From positions 1,104,923-1,168,922 of the forward strand of contig NZ_OY781918.1 of the NCBI RefSeq assembly GCF_963677195.1: a stretch of DNA of 64,000 nt, in the 5' to 3' direction. Position numbers and translations under genes: made by a program. The notes under the pieces are model-generated. The model was given only the letters and a program-made list of their open reading frames with translations. It did no database searches and was not told where the DNA came from. Positions 24,110 to 33,171 of this stretch are shown here, piece by piece. This stretch comes from an uncultured Marinifilum sp. (GTDB taxonomy: Bacteria; Bacteroidota; Bacteroidia; Bacteroidales; Marinifilaceae). Each line of letters opens with the position of its first letter. Position 1 is the first letter of the stretch.

Positions 24110-24835
24110 ACTGTCTTTTTTTGCTTGTTCAATCTGTTCTAACCTTTCTCGTTCTCCTTTTCTCCAAATGTAAATTATACCATATTCACTACATTTTTCA
24201 CGTTTAATTTCATCAGAAAATTTTTCAAATTTTTGTTCTACTTCATTCCAAAGTTCCAAAATAAGTTTATCAGCATCAGCACGAAATTCGGCAACTTTTT
24301 CTGAAAATCTATGGGTGTTATTCTGCAGTGTTTTTTGGAAGTCGAAAGCCTCTTTAAAATTCTCGACATTAACTCTTACCAAAGCAATAGAAGGGCTATA
24401 AATTGGATTACCACCCATTCTGGTGCGTTCCTGTTCTCCTTTAATTAATTTATCGCCCCATTCAGTTACTTTTATATCTTTAAGTAAAGATGGAGTTGCT
24501 TTCGAAGATTTCTTTAAACCATAAAATTCTCTTACTTCTGGCTTTAGTTCACCTCTTATAATCGTAAAATTTAATACCTGAATAAAGTGTGAAATGTATA
24601 ATTTGGCTTTTCTAAGTTTTTCGTTGTAGTCTTTACTTTTACTCGATTGCTGACTTAATGCCTGTTTGTAGTTTCTTATTGCTAGTTCGTAATGGGGCAC
24701 AAAAGTTTCAATTCTTTGATACAAAGAATAAGAATAAGCAAGATCGAAACGATTTACTCTCATGCTTATGCTTAAAGCGGCTTTTAAGGCACGCAAACGT
24801 GCTGCATCTGTATTTGGTAATCGGCGGTATGGCAT
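24062..24835 (-). CDS. Conserved hypothetical protein, basic and helical
   Basis: 257 residues, no signal peptide or membrane segment. Predicted mostly helical, rich in Lys, Arg and Glu, ending in KGERERLEQIEQAKKDSL. The N-terminus (MPYRRLPNTDAARLRALKAA) looks like a natural start. I do not recognise a named family, though proteins of this type occur in other Bacteroidota. The gene ends inside the CPBP gene (48 bases of tail-to-tail overlap), so the two mRNAs are complementary at their 3' ends. Confidence 0.75.
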   Translation of the reverse strand: MPYRRLPNTDAARLRALKAALSISMRVNRFDLAYSYSLYQRIETFVPHYELAIRNYKQALSQQSSKSKDYNEKLRKAKLYISHFIQVLNFTIIRGELKPEVREFYGLKKSSKATPSLLKDIKVTEWGDKLIKGEQERTRMGGNPIYSPSIALVRVNVENFKEAFDFQKTLQNNTHRFSEKVAEFRADADKLILELWNEVEQKFEKFSDEIKREKCSEYGIIYIWRKGERERLEQIEQAKKDSLILPFTSSKEISHQN

Positions 24836-24947
24836 TAAAAAAAAATAGTAATTTTTATTTTAAAGAAATACGAAGATAATAAATTTACAGGATTCTATTT
24901 TACCGTTCGCATAAGATTTAGCACAGCCTAAAATAATTTTACTAACA

Positions 24948-24995
24948 ACATAAAAATTATGCTATATTTGCATTTATAATACATAAAAATTATGC
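24948..24995 (+). promoter_or_regulatory. Promoter of the TonB-domain gene flanked by 15-base direct repeats
   Basis: ACATAAAAATTATGC occurs at 24948-24962 and again, identically, at 24981-24995, with the -7 box TATATTTG (24963-24970) between them. The second repeat contains the ATG start codon, so a factor bound here would block both transcription start and translation start. Confidence 0.5.
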
Positions 24996-25798
24996 ATAAG
25001 ATATTATTTGCCCTCATACTTATATTATTTCCAGTTGTTTGTGTAGCTCAAAACGATACAATTGTTTATTTTAAAAATCATAAACCATTACCAACGAAAG
25101 AAGGTGCAGACTTTCGTGTTACTGTAAAGAAAAAAAATAATAAAACTTCGATTATGGTCGAAGATATATATAGTAATGGAGAGTGGGAAAATCTAGTTAA
25201 TCGCAGCATTAAATTAAAGGATGATAATTCATATCTTGTTAAATATGAGAATAAATCCTTTACTCGAAAATTTAATAAAATTACTGGTGGATATTTGGTT
25301 GAAGATTACAATTACAAGGGTGAACTATGGAAAAAGGGTATTGCTACTAATTTATTTCCTTTAATTAAGCATGGACAATGGACTAGTTATACCGATGATA
25401 TTATTACAGAAGTTAATTCATATAAGAATGGTGTTTTAATTAAATCGTTTATTACCGATAATAAAAAGCATTATTGGCCTAATAATACTTATGCTAATGC
25501 AGATACTTTAGCTCGATATAAGGAAAGTCTGCTCGATTTATCAAAAGATATAGTCAGGTTTGTAAAATATCCCGAATCTTGTGCTAAAAAAGGAATTGGA
25601 GGATGTGTTTTGATTCTTTTTGCAATATCTGAACAAGGAGAGCCTTGCGATATTAGTATTTTTAGAGGTGTTCATTCAGAATTAAATAAAGCTGCGGCTA
25701 TGGCAGTGCAACAATGTAAAGCTTGGAAACCTGCAATAAAAAATGGATTACCCGTAAAATTATATACAATTGTTCCTGTCAATTTTAAATTGAATTAG
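24992..25798 (+). CDS. Secreted protein with TonB C-terminal domain
   Basis: 268 residues with a signal peptide (cleavage after VCVAQ). The middle (about 25-160) is beta-rich and unassigned, with tyrosine-rich turns like those of MORN-type repeats. The last ~85 residues form a TonB C-terminal domain (KYPESCAKKGIGGCVLILFAISEQG ... NKAAAMAVQQCKAWKPAIKN). Bacteroidota have many such proteins; without a membrane anchor and proline-rich stretch it is not a classical TonB. A role in signalling or envelope function is inferred only. It is probably monocistronic. Confidence 0.82.
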   Translation: MHKILFALILILFPVVCVAQNDTIVYFKNHKPLPTKEGADFRVTVKKKNNKTSIMVEDIYSNGEWENLVNRSIKLKDDNSYLVKYENKSFTRKFNKITGGYLVEDYNYKGELWKKGIATNLFPLIKHGQWTSYTDDIITEVNSYKNGVLIKSFITDNKKHYWPNNTYANADTLARYKESLLDLSKDIVRFVKYPESCAKKGIGGCVLILFAISEQGEPCDISIFRGVHSELNKAAAMAVQQCKAWKPAIKNGLPVKLYTIVPVNFKLN

Positions 25799-26188
25799 TA
25801 AAAAATATTACAGATAAAGCTTATTATAAAAATTAGCATTCTATAAATACTAATGTTGCATAAATTAAAATGAAGCTTCTAATTATATGCGGCTAATTCT
25901 TGCTTTCTTATGTAGAACAATTCTACACATTTGTCCATTCTTTTCTACAAATTTATTTCATACTGAAATTTTTATACCCCAAAATATTCCGGTTGTTGTG
26001 TGTTAACTATCAAAACCGCAATTGATTAGGTGTGGCGTGATAAAATTCATAGTCCAAATTTTTAGTACGGTATTCTTATTGTACCAATACAAAATGTCAA
26101 TTAAATATTGAGTACTAAGTCTAAAGCTATTGATACATTATCAGTAGTAATTTACAATTTAGATTATTATCAACTAAAATTTAGGAAT
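25799..26188. other. Intergenic region, nothing recognised
   Basis: 390 bases without a gene. A partial dyad GTACGGTAT...GTACCAATAC lies near 26067-26092. No clear -7 box for the downstream lipoprotein gene was found. Confidence 0.4.
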
Positions 26189-27364
26189 ATGAAAAGAAAC
26201 ATTATTGTTGTTGGTATGTTGCTGTTTTTTTCAGCAGCAATTTGGAGTTGTTCCGATTCAGACAGCCCAAAAACACAGGATCAGGATCAAAATTTAGAAC
26301 AATCACTAGAACTTAAAACAAAAACACTGAGCGAAGCAGTTGGAGAAATAACAGCATCGCCAGGTTTTGAGTTAATTACTATGAGTGGAAGTACTAAAGA
26401 AGGAACAGAAGAAGAATCTGATGATAGATTTTCTTTTACTCGCGAAATTTCTTTAGAAGATATTCAGGGGATTTATGAATATACTGCTGCTGGAAATGAG
26501 GAGGCTACAGAAACAAAAATGTATAGACAACATGTTTTCGAAAAAACAGGAGATAGCGAATTATTTATCATCCATTTACCTCAGGAAAAAGCTACGAAAC
26601 CATGGAAATTATACATGGAAGAAGAAGGTGATGCCGAATTAGATAATGATTTTGAAGTTAGTACTTCTCAATATCATTCATCAACCCTTATGAATAATGA
26701 AGGATTTAAATTCGATTATTTGTTAGATGCTGATATTACGATTGAAGAAGAGCCTGCTGGTGAAATTTTTGTGGACTGGAATATGAATAAGGCTGTTGAC
26801 AAAAATTTTGAATATGTTTCGGAATTTGGCTTTGCCAATGGATATTCTGTGGGGCATAAATTTATGTTTGGCGATACTACCGAGTTTGCTTATAGTTTAA
26901 AAATGGGCGAAGAGGTTTTATACATGGAGGAAGTTGAGTATGTAAGATCTAATAACGAATTTGGTGCGCAATATGAATATGCCTTAACTATAGGTGATAT
27001 AAAAATTGTTAAAAATTCAGACAGCGACGAATATCTTGTATACCGCGGTGGTGAACTTCAAGAAGATGCAATAATTGAAATTATAGATGACACTACAGTA
27101 TCCGATGGAGAAAACGAAGGTGAAGAGCAAGCAGATGGAGCATTTTGCAGACGAGCTTTCGATATAAAAATTACTTTTGCCGATGAAACAAGTGTAATAT
27201 TATCTGACTTAATTGGAGAAGAAACTTTGGCGCAATTGGATAAAATATATAGCTCTATGTATGATATGTATTTTGTTAAAACTTTGGTTGATATTGTAGC
27301 TACAGAAGCTTACCAAATTAATATGGATGATAATTCGGATAATGAGGATAATTCGGAAGAATAA
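26189..27364 (+). CDS. Acidic lipoprotein of unknown function
   Basis: 391 residues from the ATG at 26189 (MKRNIIVVGMLLFFS); a TTG at 26108 in frame would bury the signal peptide and is rejected. The lipobox is AIWSC at about residues 17-21. The mature protein is strongly acidic (DQDQ, EEGTEEESDDR, and an Asp/Asn/Glu-rich tail), with a beta-rich body. I recognise no family. An acidic start after the lipid Cys (SDSDSP) may act as a surface-export signal for lipoproteins, as known in other Bacteroidota; this is inference. A strong terminator follows. Confidence 0.75.
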   Translation: MKRNIIVVGMLLFFSAAIWSCSDSDSPKTQDQDQNLEQSLELKTKTLSEAVGEITASPGFELITMSGSTKEGTEEESDDRFSFTREISLEDIQGIYEYTAAGNEEATETKMYRQHVFEKTGDSELFIIHLPQEKATKPWKLYMEEEGDAELDNDFEVSTSQYHSSTLMNNEGFKFDYLLDADITIEEEPAGEIFVDWNMNKAVDKNFEYVSEFGFANGYSVGHKFMFGDTTEFAYSLKMGEEVLYMEEVEYVRSNNEFGAQYEYALTIGDIKIVKNSDSDEYLVYRGGELQEDAIIEIIDDTTVSDGENEGEEQADGAFCRRAFDIKITFADETSVILSDLIGEETLAQLDKIYSSMYDMYFVKTLVDIVATEAYQINMDDNSDNEDNSEE

Positions 27365-27387
27365 TAGGTAAGAAAAAGATGTAATAG

Positions 27388-27409
27388 AATCCGACCTTTG
27401 GGTCGGATT
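27388..27409 (+). terminator. Terminator of the acidic lipoprotein gene
   Basis: Perfect AATCCGACC/GGTCGGATT stem with a TTTG loop and a T run. Confidence 0.92.
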
Positions 27410-27438
27410 TTTTTGTTCTTATCCATTTAAGTACTACT

Positions 27439-27867
27439 ATGAAATCGATTTATTTAAGTATAGGCTTTGTTTTATTGAGTTTATTTGTAAAATCACAAGT
27501 AATAAAGTGTGCTTGCCAAAACGGAAAAGCCAGTTATTACTCAGATTATTTGGAAGGGCATAAAACAGCATCGGGAGAAATATTTCATCAAAACAAGTTT
27601 ACTGCAGCTCATCCAAGCCTTTCTTTTGGCACTTGGGTAAAAGTGCTTAATTTAACTAATAAAAAGTCTGTAATCGTCCGTATTAACGATCGTGGTCCAT
27701 TTGTTAAAGCACGTATTATCGATTTATCAAAATCAGCAGCAAAACACATGGGAAATATTAATAAAGGGGTATTTATGGTTTCCATTCAAGTGCATAAAAA
27801 GGATACCTGCTACATTTCCATAGATAAGAAGCGAATTCAACGCTTAGAATATCAAATTAATATTTAA
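27439..27867 (+). CDS. rlpA: RlpA-like septal ring lytic transglycosylase
   Basis: 142 residues: a signal peptide (cleavage near VKSQ) and a single double-psi beta-barrel domain. Family motifs are GKASYYSDYLEGHKTASGE, FTAAHPSLSFGTWVKV, and INDRGPFVKARIIDLSKSAA, with the conserved Asp of the catalytic site in NDRGPF. RlpA cuts glycan strands lacking peptide stems. The usual C-terminal SPOR domain is missing, as in many short Bacteroidota versions. It stands alone between terminators. Confidence 0.88.
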   Translation: MKSIYLSIGFVLLSLFVKSQVIKCACQNGKASYYSDYLEGHKTASGEIFHQNKFTAAHPSLSFGTWVKVLNLTNKKSVIVRINDRGPFVKARIIDLSKSAAKHMGNINKGVFMVSIQVHKKDTCYISIDKKRIQRLEYQINI

Positions 27868-27916
27868 TTAAGATAGAGGATACCTGTTTGGTGAAATGAT
27901 CTGTAATTGCAAAAAA

Positions 27917-27942
27917 AGAGCGTTACCCTAAGGCAACGCTCT
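27917..27942 (-). terminator. Terminator of the sdhCAB operon
   Basis: AGAGCGTT (27917-27924) pairs with AACGCTCT (27935-27942); the T run is on the minus side. Confidence 0.85.
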
Positions 27943-27965
27943 CGATATTTGGATTTCAGTCTAAA

Positions 27966-28727
27966 TTAATCCTTAATTTTAGCTGCTAAGAACTCACGGT
28001 TCAAACGAGCAATGTTAGCAATAGAAATTCCCTTAGGACATTCTACTTCACAAGCTCCAGTATTGGTACAGTTACCAAATCCCATTTCATCCATTTTTGC
28101 AACCATGTTTTTAGCACGGCGAGCAGCTTCAATACGACCTTGAGGAAGTTTTGCAAGGTGAGATACCTTAGCAGAAACGAACAACATAGCCGATGAGTTT
28201 TTACAAGTTGCAACACAAGCACCACAACCAATACAAGCTGCAGCATCCATAGCTTCCTCAGCATCATCCTGAGCAATAGGAATAGCGTTACCATCAGGTA
28301 CACCACCAGTGTTTACAGAAATATAACCTCCCGATTGAAGAATTTTTTCGAATGCAGTACGATCTACAATTAAATCTTTGATTACTGGAAATGCACCAGC
28401 TCTCCAAGGTTCGATTGTAATGGTTGCACCATCTTCGAATTTACGCATGTGTAACTGACATGTAGTGATATCATCATCTGGTCCGTGTGCACGTCCATCG
28501 ATGAACAAGCTACACATTCCGCAGATTCCTTCTCTACAGTCATGATCAAATGCTACAGGTTCCTGACCATCACTAATCAACTGCTCGTTAAGAATATCAA
28601 GCATTTCTAAAAATGATGTACCTGTTGAAATATTATTGATTTTGTAAGTTTCAAACTTACCTTGCGATTTAGCATTCTTTTGACGCCAAATCTTTAATGT
28701 TAATTCTTTTAATATTTTATCTGCCAT
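27966..28727 (-). CDS. sdhB: Succinate dehydrogenase/fumarate reductase iron-sulphur subunit
   Basis: 253 residues. An N-terminal [2Fe-2S] domain has Cys in [17 protein letters not shown] and TTCQLHM; a C-terminal domain has the two further clusters in [15 protein letters not shown] and [15 protein letters not shown]. It passes electrons from the flavoprotein to the quinone site of the cytochrome b subunit at the inner membrane. It is the last gene of sdhC-A-B. Here it is separated from sdhA by a 450-base insertion that carries an S23 gene, which is unusual in an operon of fixed stoichiometry. Confidence 0.96.
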   Translation of the reverse strand: MADKILKELTLKIWRQKNAKSQGKFETYKINNISTGTSFLEMLDILNEQLISDGQEPVAFDHDCREGICGMCSLFIDGRAHGPDDDITTCQLHMRKFEDGATITIEPWRAGAFPVIKDLIVDRTAFEKILQSGGYISVNTGGVPDGNAIPIAQDDAEEAMDAAACIGCGACVATCKNSSAMLFVSAKVSHLAKLPQGRIEAARRAKNMVAKMDEMGFGNCTNTGACEVECPKGISIANIARLNREFLAAKIKD

Positions 28728-28730
28728 TTT

Positions 28731-29175
28731 TTTTAGATTTGAGATATTAGATTTGAGATATTAGATCATGAGTTATCTGCTTAATTTTTGCTTTAAAGAA
28801 TAAATCATCTTCTGAATTTCCTGATTAAGATCTTGAACTAAAACTATTTCCTTTTCTGATAGATAAGATAAATCTACACATAAAATTAACAAGGTTTCTA
28901 ATTCAAATGAACTTCCATTTGCAATGTCAAGAAATCTGCAAAAATCAATACTAGTATTCTTTCCACTTCCTTCAGCTATATTAGCAGGGATGGAAACTAC
29001 AGTACGGTTTATCTGAGATATTAATCCAAATTTTTCTTCATTTGGTAGTTTTGCAGTTAACTGATAAACCATTTTTACCAATTTTCTTGCTTTTTGCCAA
29101 ACTATGAAATCTTTGAACTTGTGCACTAGTATACCATTTTAGATGTTCTCATTTCTCGTATCTCACATCTCATAT
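28731..29175 (-). mobile_element. S23 (IVS-like) element inside the sdh operon
   Basis: The S23 gene is bounded by simple repeats that are complementary to each other: (T)AGATTTGAGATATTAGATTTGAG at 28736-28771 and the complement of TAGATATGAGATGTGAGATACGAG at 29141-29178. The right repeat starts at the TAG stop of sdhA. The layout (inverted, low-complexity ends around a four-helix-bundle gene) equals that of the element at 50219-50697 and of 23S rRNA intervening sequences. Confidence 0.6.
28773..29126 (-). CDS. S23-family four-helix-bundle protein
   Basis: 117 residues with the family signature: KFKDFIVWQKARKLVKMVYQ at the start, FGLISQINRTVVSIPANIAEG in the middle, then FLDIANGSSFELETLL. 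The family was first seen as the product of 23S rRNA intervening sequences and is related to the Avd accessory protein of diversity-generating retroelements. Its biochemical function is unknown; it probably forms a basic pentamer that binds nucleic acid. No reverse transcriptase is in the window. A homologue lies at 50281-50631. It lies between sdhA and sdhB on the same strand and so is part of that transcript. Confidence 0.92.
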   Translation of the reverse strand: MHKFKDFIVWQKARKLVKMVYQLTAKLPNEEKFGLISQINRTVVSIPANIAEGSGKNTSIDFCRFLDIANGSSFELETLLILCVDLSYLSEKEIVLVQDLNQEIQKMIYSLKQKLSR

Positions 29176-31116
29176 CTATTTATATGAGCGTTGTGTCAAT
29201 TCAACTGTTTCAAAAACTAACTTTTCTTTGTGCAATTCAGGCTCTTGGTTTTCACCTTTGTACTCCCAAGCCGATACATAAGTAAAGTTGTCATCATCAC
29301 GTTTTGCTTCTCCCTCTTCAGTAACCGATTCTTCGCGGTAGTGACCACCACAAGATTCGTTACGATTTAGTGCATCACGAGCCATTAAATCTCCTAGTTC
29401 AAGGAAATCTGCTACACGACCAGCTTTTTCAAGCTCGATGTTCATTGCATCGAAATCACCCGGGATACGCACGTTCTTATAGAAATCAGCTTTGATCTTA
29501 GCAATCTCTTCGATAGCATATTTCAAACCTTTCTCGTTACGAGCCATTCCTACGTAATCCCACATGATGTTTCCTAAACGCTTGTGGAATGAGTCTACCG
29601 ACTTATCACCTTTAACATTGTAAAGACGCTCTAAACGAGTTTGAACAGCTTTCTCTTTCTTATCAAACTCAGGGTGATTAAGGTCGATACGAGGAGTCTG
29701 AATTTCATCAGCTAAGTAATCACCAATTGTGTATGGTAATACGAAGTATCCATCAGCCAAACCTTGCATCAAAGCAGAAGCTCCAAGACGGTTACCACCG
29801 TGATCTGAGAAGTTAGCCTCACCAATTGCGTATAAACCAGGAACAGTAGTCATTAGGTTGTAATCAACCCAAGTTCCACCCATTGAGTAGTGAATTGCAG
29901 GATAAATCTGCATTGGCTCTTTGTAAGGATCAACGTCAGTAATCTTTTCGTACATCTGGAATAAGTTTCCGTAACGAGCTTCGATTACATCTTGTCCTAA
30001 ACGCTCAATTGAATATTTAAAGTCAAGATAAACGGCTTTACCTTCAGCGTTTACACCGAAACCAGCATCACAACGCTCTTTAGCAGCACGAGAAGCAACA
30101 TCACGAGGTACTAAGTTACCGTATGATGGGTATCTTCTCTCCAAATAAAAATCACGATCTTCATCAGCGATATCATTTGGTCCCATTTCACCTTTTTGCA
30201 ATTTAATTGCATCTTCTTTTTTCTTTGGAGTCCAAACACGACCATCATTACGAAGCGACTCAGACATCAAAGTCAACTTAGACTGCTGCTCACCGTGAAC
30301 AGGAATACAAGTTGGGTGAATTTGTACGAAACAAGGGTTTCCGAAGAAAGCACCGTTTTTGTATGCTTGCCAAGCAGCACCACCGTTACATCCCATTGCA
30401 TTGGTAGAAAGGAAGAATACGTTACCGTAACCACCAGTTGCAATTACAACAGCGTGAGCTCCGTGGCGTTCAATTTCACCAGTAACTAGGTTACGAGTAA
30501 TAATACCGCGTGCTTTTCCATCAACAATTACAAGATCTAACATTTCGTTACGCTCGTGCATTTCGATTTGTCCTTGTCCGATCATGCGGTTCATAGATGC
30601 ATAACATCCTAGTAATAGCTGCTGTCCGGTTTGACCACGAGCATAAAAAGTACGGCTTACCAATACACCACCGAATGAACGGTTTGATAAAGTTCCACCA
30701 TATTCGCGTGCAAAAGGTACACCTTGAGCAACACATTGGTCGATGATATCACCACTTACTTCGGCCAAACGATAAACGTTTCCTTCACGTGCACGATAAT
30801 CACCACCTTTAATAGTATCATAGAATAAACGATAAATTGAATCATTATCGTTCTGATAGTTTTTAGCAGCGTTAATACCACCCTGAGCGGCAATAGAGTG
30901 AGCTCTACGACCTGAATCCTGATAGCAAAATGCTTTTACGTTGTAACCCATCTCTGCTAATGATGCAGCAGCAGATCCACCGGCTAATCCGGTTCCTACA
31001 ACGATAATATCTAATTTTCTTTTATTCGCAGGACTAACTACCTTAATAGCAGCTTTGTGTTTCGACCACTTTTCAGCTAATGGTCCGGCTGGAATTTTTG
31101 AATTTAATACTGTCAT
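29176..31116 (-). CDS. sdhA: Succinate dehydrogenase/fumarate reductase flavoprotein subunit
   Basis: 646 residues. A dinucleotide-binding motif [19 protein letters not shown] follows a ~35-residue N-terminal extension. His73 in [10 protein letters not shown] is the likely covalent FAD attachment site. Substrate and active-site stretches include [28 protein letters not shown] and [12 protein letters not shown]. It interconverts succinate and fumarate with quinone at the inner membrane. The size and the single partner cytochrome are those of the Bacteroidota (type B) complex. sdhC lies 13 bases upstream. Confidence 0.97.
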   Translation of the reverse strand: MTVLNSKIPAGPLAEKWSKHKAAIKVVSPANKRKLDIIVVGTGLAGGSAAASLAEMGYNVKAFCYQDSGRRAHSIAAQGGINAAKNYQNDNDSIYRLFYDTIKGGDYRAREGNVYRLAEVSGDIIDQCVAQGVPFAREYGGTLSNRSFGGVLVSRTFYARGQTGQQLLLGCYASMNRMIGQGQIEMHERNEMLDLVIVDGKARGIITRNLVTGEIERHGAHAVVIATGGYGNVFFLSTNAMGCNGGAAWQAYKNGAFFGNPCFVQIHPTCIPVHGEQQSKLTLMSESLRNDGRVWTPKKKEDAIKLQKGEMGPNDIADEDRDFYLERRYPSYGNLVPRDVASRAAKERCDAGFGVNAEGKAVYLDFKYSIERLGQDVIEARYGNLFQMYEKITDVDPYKEPMQIYPAIHYSMGGTWVDYNLMTTVPGLYAIGEANFSDHGGNRLGASALMQGLADGYFVLPYTIGDYLADEIQTPRIDLNHPEFDKKEKAVQTRLERLYNVKGDKSVDSFHKRLGNIMWDYVGMARNEKGLKYAIEEIAKIKADFYKNVRIPGDFDAMNIELEKAGRVADFLELGDLMARDALNRNESCGGHYREESVTEEGEAKRDDDNFTYVSAWEYKGENQEPELHKEKLVFETVELTQRSYK

Positions 31117-31129
31117 AACCGTTTTTTAA

Positions 31130-31789
31130 TTATTTAGCAAAAAAGTGTAAGTACAGAGGAATGATTGTGAATCCGGCTGCAACAAAAATTGCATAGATAT
31201 AACCTACTTTTTCCAATCTTGATCTCCAAAGCGTATTGCTAAAACCAACTGTTTGGAATGCTGACCAAAATCCGTGAGCCAAGTGTAACCCTAATAAAAT
31301 TGCACCTACTACATAAAGACCAGTGTAAACCAATCCCATTGATCCATTAGTAAAAAGACCTTTTACTAACTGATAATCATCATGTACGTTTCCTTCGATT
31401 TGAATTGGTACAAAGAAATGCATTAAGTGCATTGCGATGAAAACCAATACCAAACCACCCAAAACAAACATGTTTCGTGAAGACCAAGTACTGCTATTTC
31501 CCAAATTTTGAGATGAGTACTTTTGAGGACGAGCTTTCATGTTTTGTAGGGTTAAAATTATCGCATAAATAATATGGATAATAAAACCACCAAACAATAC
31601 TGGCTGCAATCCAAAACGAATTACTGGCATTGCCATAAAATGTGCTCCGGCGTTAAACAACGCTCCGGTGCTGTCAAACATTAAAAAGGAGTTCAATATC
31701 AGGTGTACCAAGATAAATAGTACAAGAAAAAGTCCTGATAAACTCATTATCAACTTCTTCCCAATAGATGAACTTAAAAAACTGCTCAT
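31130..31789 (-). CDS. sdhC: Succinate dehydrogenase cytochrome b subunit
   Basis: 219 residues with five membrane helices, the size of the b558-type single anchor subunit that carries two haems. Candidate haem ligands are His in VLVHLILNSFLM, AGAHFMAMP, IAMHLMHFF and GLHLAHGFW. It anchors the SdhAB dimer and exchanges electrons with menaquinone. It is the first gene of sdhC-A-B, transcribed from a TACTTTTG promoter 55 bases upstream. Confidence 0.94.
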   Translation of the reverse strand: MSSFLSSSIGKKLIMSLSGLFLVLFILVHLILNSFLMFDSTGALFNAGAHFMAMPVIRFGLQPVLFGGFIIHIIYAIILTLQNMKARPQKYSSQNLGNSSTWSSRNMFVLGGLVLVFIAMHLMHFFVPIQIEGNVHDDYQLVKGLFTNGSMGLVYTGLYVVGAILLGLHLAHGFWSAFQTVGFSNTLWRSRLEKVGYIYAIFVAAGFTIIPLYLHFFAK

Positions 31790-31843
31790 AAGTTTAAAGA
31801 TTTAATTAGACTGTTTTTTATAAACTTTACTATAATTAAGATG

Positions 31844-31851
31844 CAAAAGTA
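31844..31851 (-). promoter_or_regulatory. -7 box TACTTTTG of sdhCAB
   Basis: The complement CAAAAGTA fits the consensus TAnnTTTG and lies 55 bases before sdhC. Confidence 0.6.
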
Positions 31852-32296
31852 TATTCTCCCACGACATGAAACGATATTTAGGAACATATATAATTTATTT
31901 AGATTGATTCTATAACAAAGCTCTTTTTCAGATTATTATAAATTATTGACTAAAAGCTAAGGTATGGATCTAAGTATAAATCAATTACAGAAATAATTCC
32001 TTATTGCTTTTCTGTAACGAGACGCAATTTATTAAATATTTGTATGTTATAGAACAAGCTTTTAAGATATTGTTTTAATTTAGAATTAAAATATTAAAGT
32101 TTTGTATGCTAATTTTTATTATACTTAAATGAAAGATGTTAGTATAATATTCTAATTACTAGGATGATAGTTGAATTTAAGGCAGATATATTCATAATTA
32201 GAATAAAAACTAACAATTTTACAGACTTTAAATAAAGAACAAATTAGTTATAAAAAAGTTTAGCCATAAAGTTAAACTTGTAATAGTTAAAAATGT
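31852..32296. other. AT-rich intergenic region between divergent genes
   Basis: About 445 bases without a gene. The only structure seen is an 8-base hairpin TACAGAAA/TTTCTGTA (31986-31993 with 32009-32016). No function is assigned. Confidence 0.4.
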
Positions 32297-33088
32297 ATGG
32301 ATCAATTCTATGAGCTTACCAATTGTAAATTGCGATATCGAGATAAAGGAAAAGGAAATACTGTGGTTCTTTTACATGGTTATCTCGAATCTATTGAAAC
32401 TTTCGAGACTTTTGCCAATGATTTATCGCGTTTAGCTCGAGTTATTACAATCGATTTGCCAGGTCATGGCTTGTCGGACTTAAAAACAGATTTCTGTAGT
32501 ATAGAAAAAATGGCTGGGGCGCTAAATGAATTAATACTGTATCTCGGTATTAATAAAATTAATCTTGTAGGCCATTCAATGGGTGGTTATGTGGCCTTGG
32601 CTTACGCCGATATGTATCCCGAAAAACTTTTATCATTCTGCTTGTTTCATTCTTCGCCTAATGCCGATACCGATGAGAAAAGAGCAAATCGCCAACGTGA
32701 AATAAACCTTATTAAAGAAGGCAAGAAGGAGTTAATTTGCAAATCAAATATTCCCAATACTTTTTCAAATCGTAATCTGAAGAAATTTAATCACGAAATA
32801 GAAAGGCTTACTGAAATTGCATGCAAAACTTCCAATAAAGGAATTATTGCAGCATTGGATGCTATGATAAATCGTCCGGACAGGAATAATGTACTTAAGT
32901 CTTTAGATATTCCTAAAGTAAGTATTATGGGTAAAGAAGATAATTTTATTCCTATTAATGTAGCCAAAGAAATTGCACGAATAAATAATCTTACTCCTTT
33001 TGTATTGCAAACGTCGGGTCACATGGGATTTATAGAGCAACGACAAGAGTGTTTGAGAGAAATTTTCAGGCTGATTTATGAGTGTTAA
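32297..33088 (+). CDS. Alpha/beta hydrolase
   Basis: 263 residues, no signal peptide. Fold marks are VVLLHGYLESIETF (oxyanion loop), TIDLPGHGLSD, the nucleophile elbow GHS94MGG, and a late acid and histidine (GKEDNFIP and SGHMGFIEQ). The overall pattern is that of small cytoplasmic esterases of the MenH/BioH type. The substrate cannot be told; no menaquinone or biotin genes are near. It is monocistronic with a strong terminator shared with the convergent nucleotidase. Confidence 0.85.
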   Translation: MDQFYELTNCKLRYRDKGKGNTVVLLHGYLESIETFETFANDLSRLARVITIDLPGHGLSDLKTDFCSIEKMAGALNELILYLGINKINLVGHSMGGYVALAYADMYPEKLLSFCLFHSSPNADTDEKRANRQREINLIKEGKKELICKSNIPNTFSNRNLKKFNHEIERLTEIACKTSNKGIIAALDAMINRPDRNNVLKSLDIPKVSIMGKEDNFIPINVAKEIARINNLTPFVLQTSGHMGFIEQRQECLREIFRLIYEC

Positions 33089-33106
33089 CTAAATTATTCA
33101 TTATAC

Positions 33107-33152
33107 AAAAATCCCACACAAGAATTTGCAAGATTCTAATGTGGGATTTTTT
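33107..33152. terminator. Bidirectional terminator
   Basis: AAAAATCCCACA and an inner AAGAAT pair with ATTCT and TGTGGGATTTTT; A and T runs lie on both sides. Confidence 0.85.
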
Positions 33153-33171
33153 ATGATATAGATTTTATACT

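Noticed and set aside
28773..29126. Possible diversity-generating retroelement because S23 proteins resemble Avd
   Set aside because: No reverse transcriptase, template repeat or variable repeat is found in the window.
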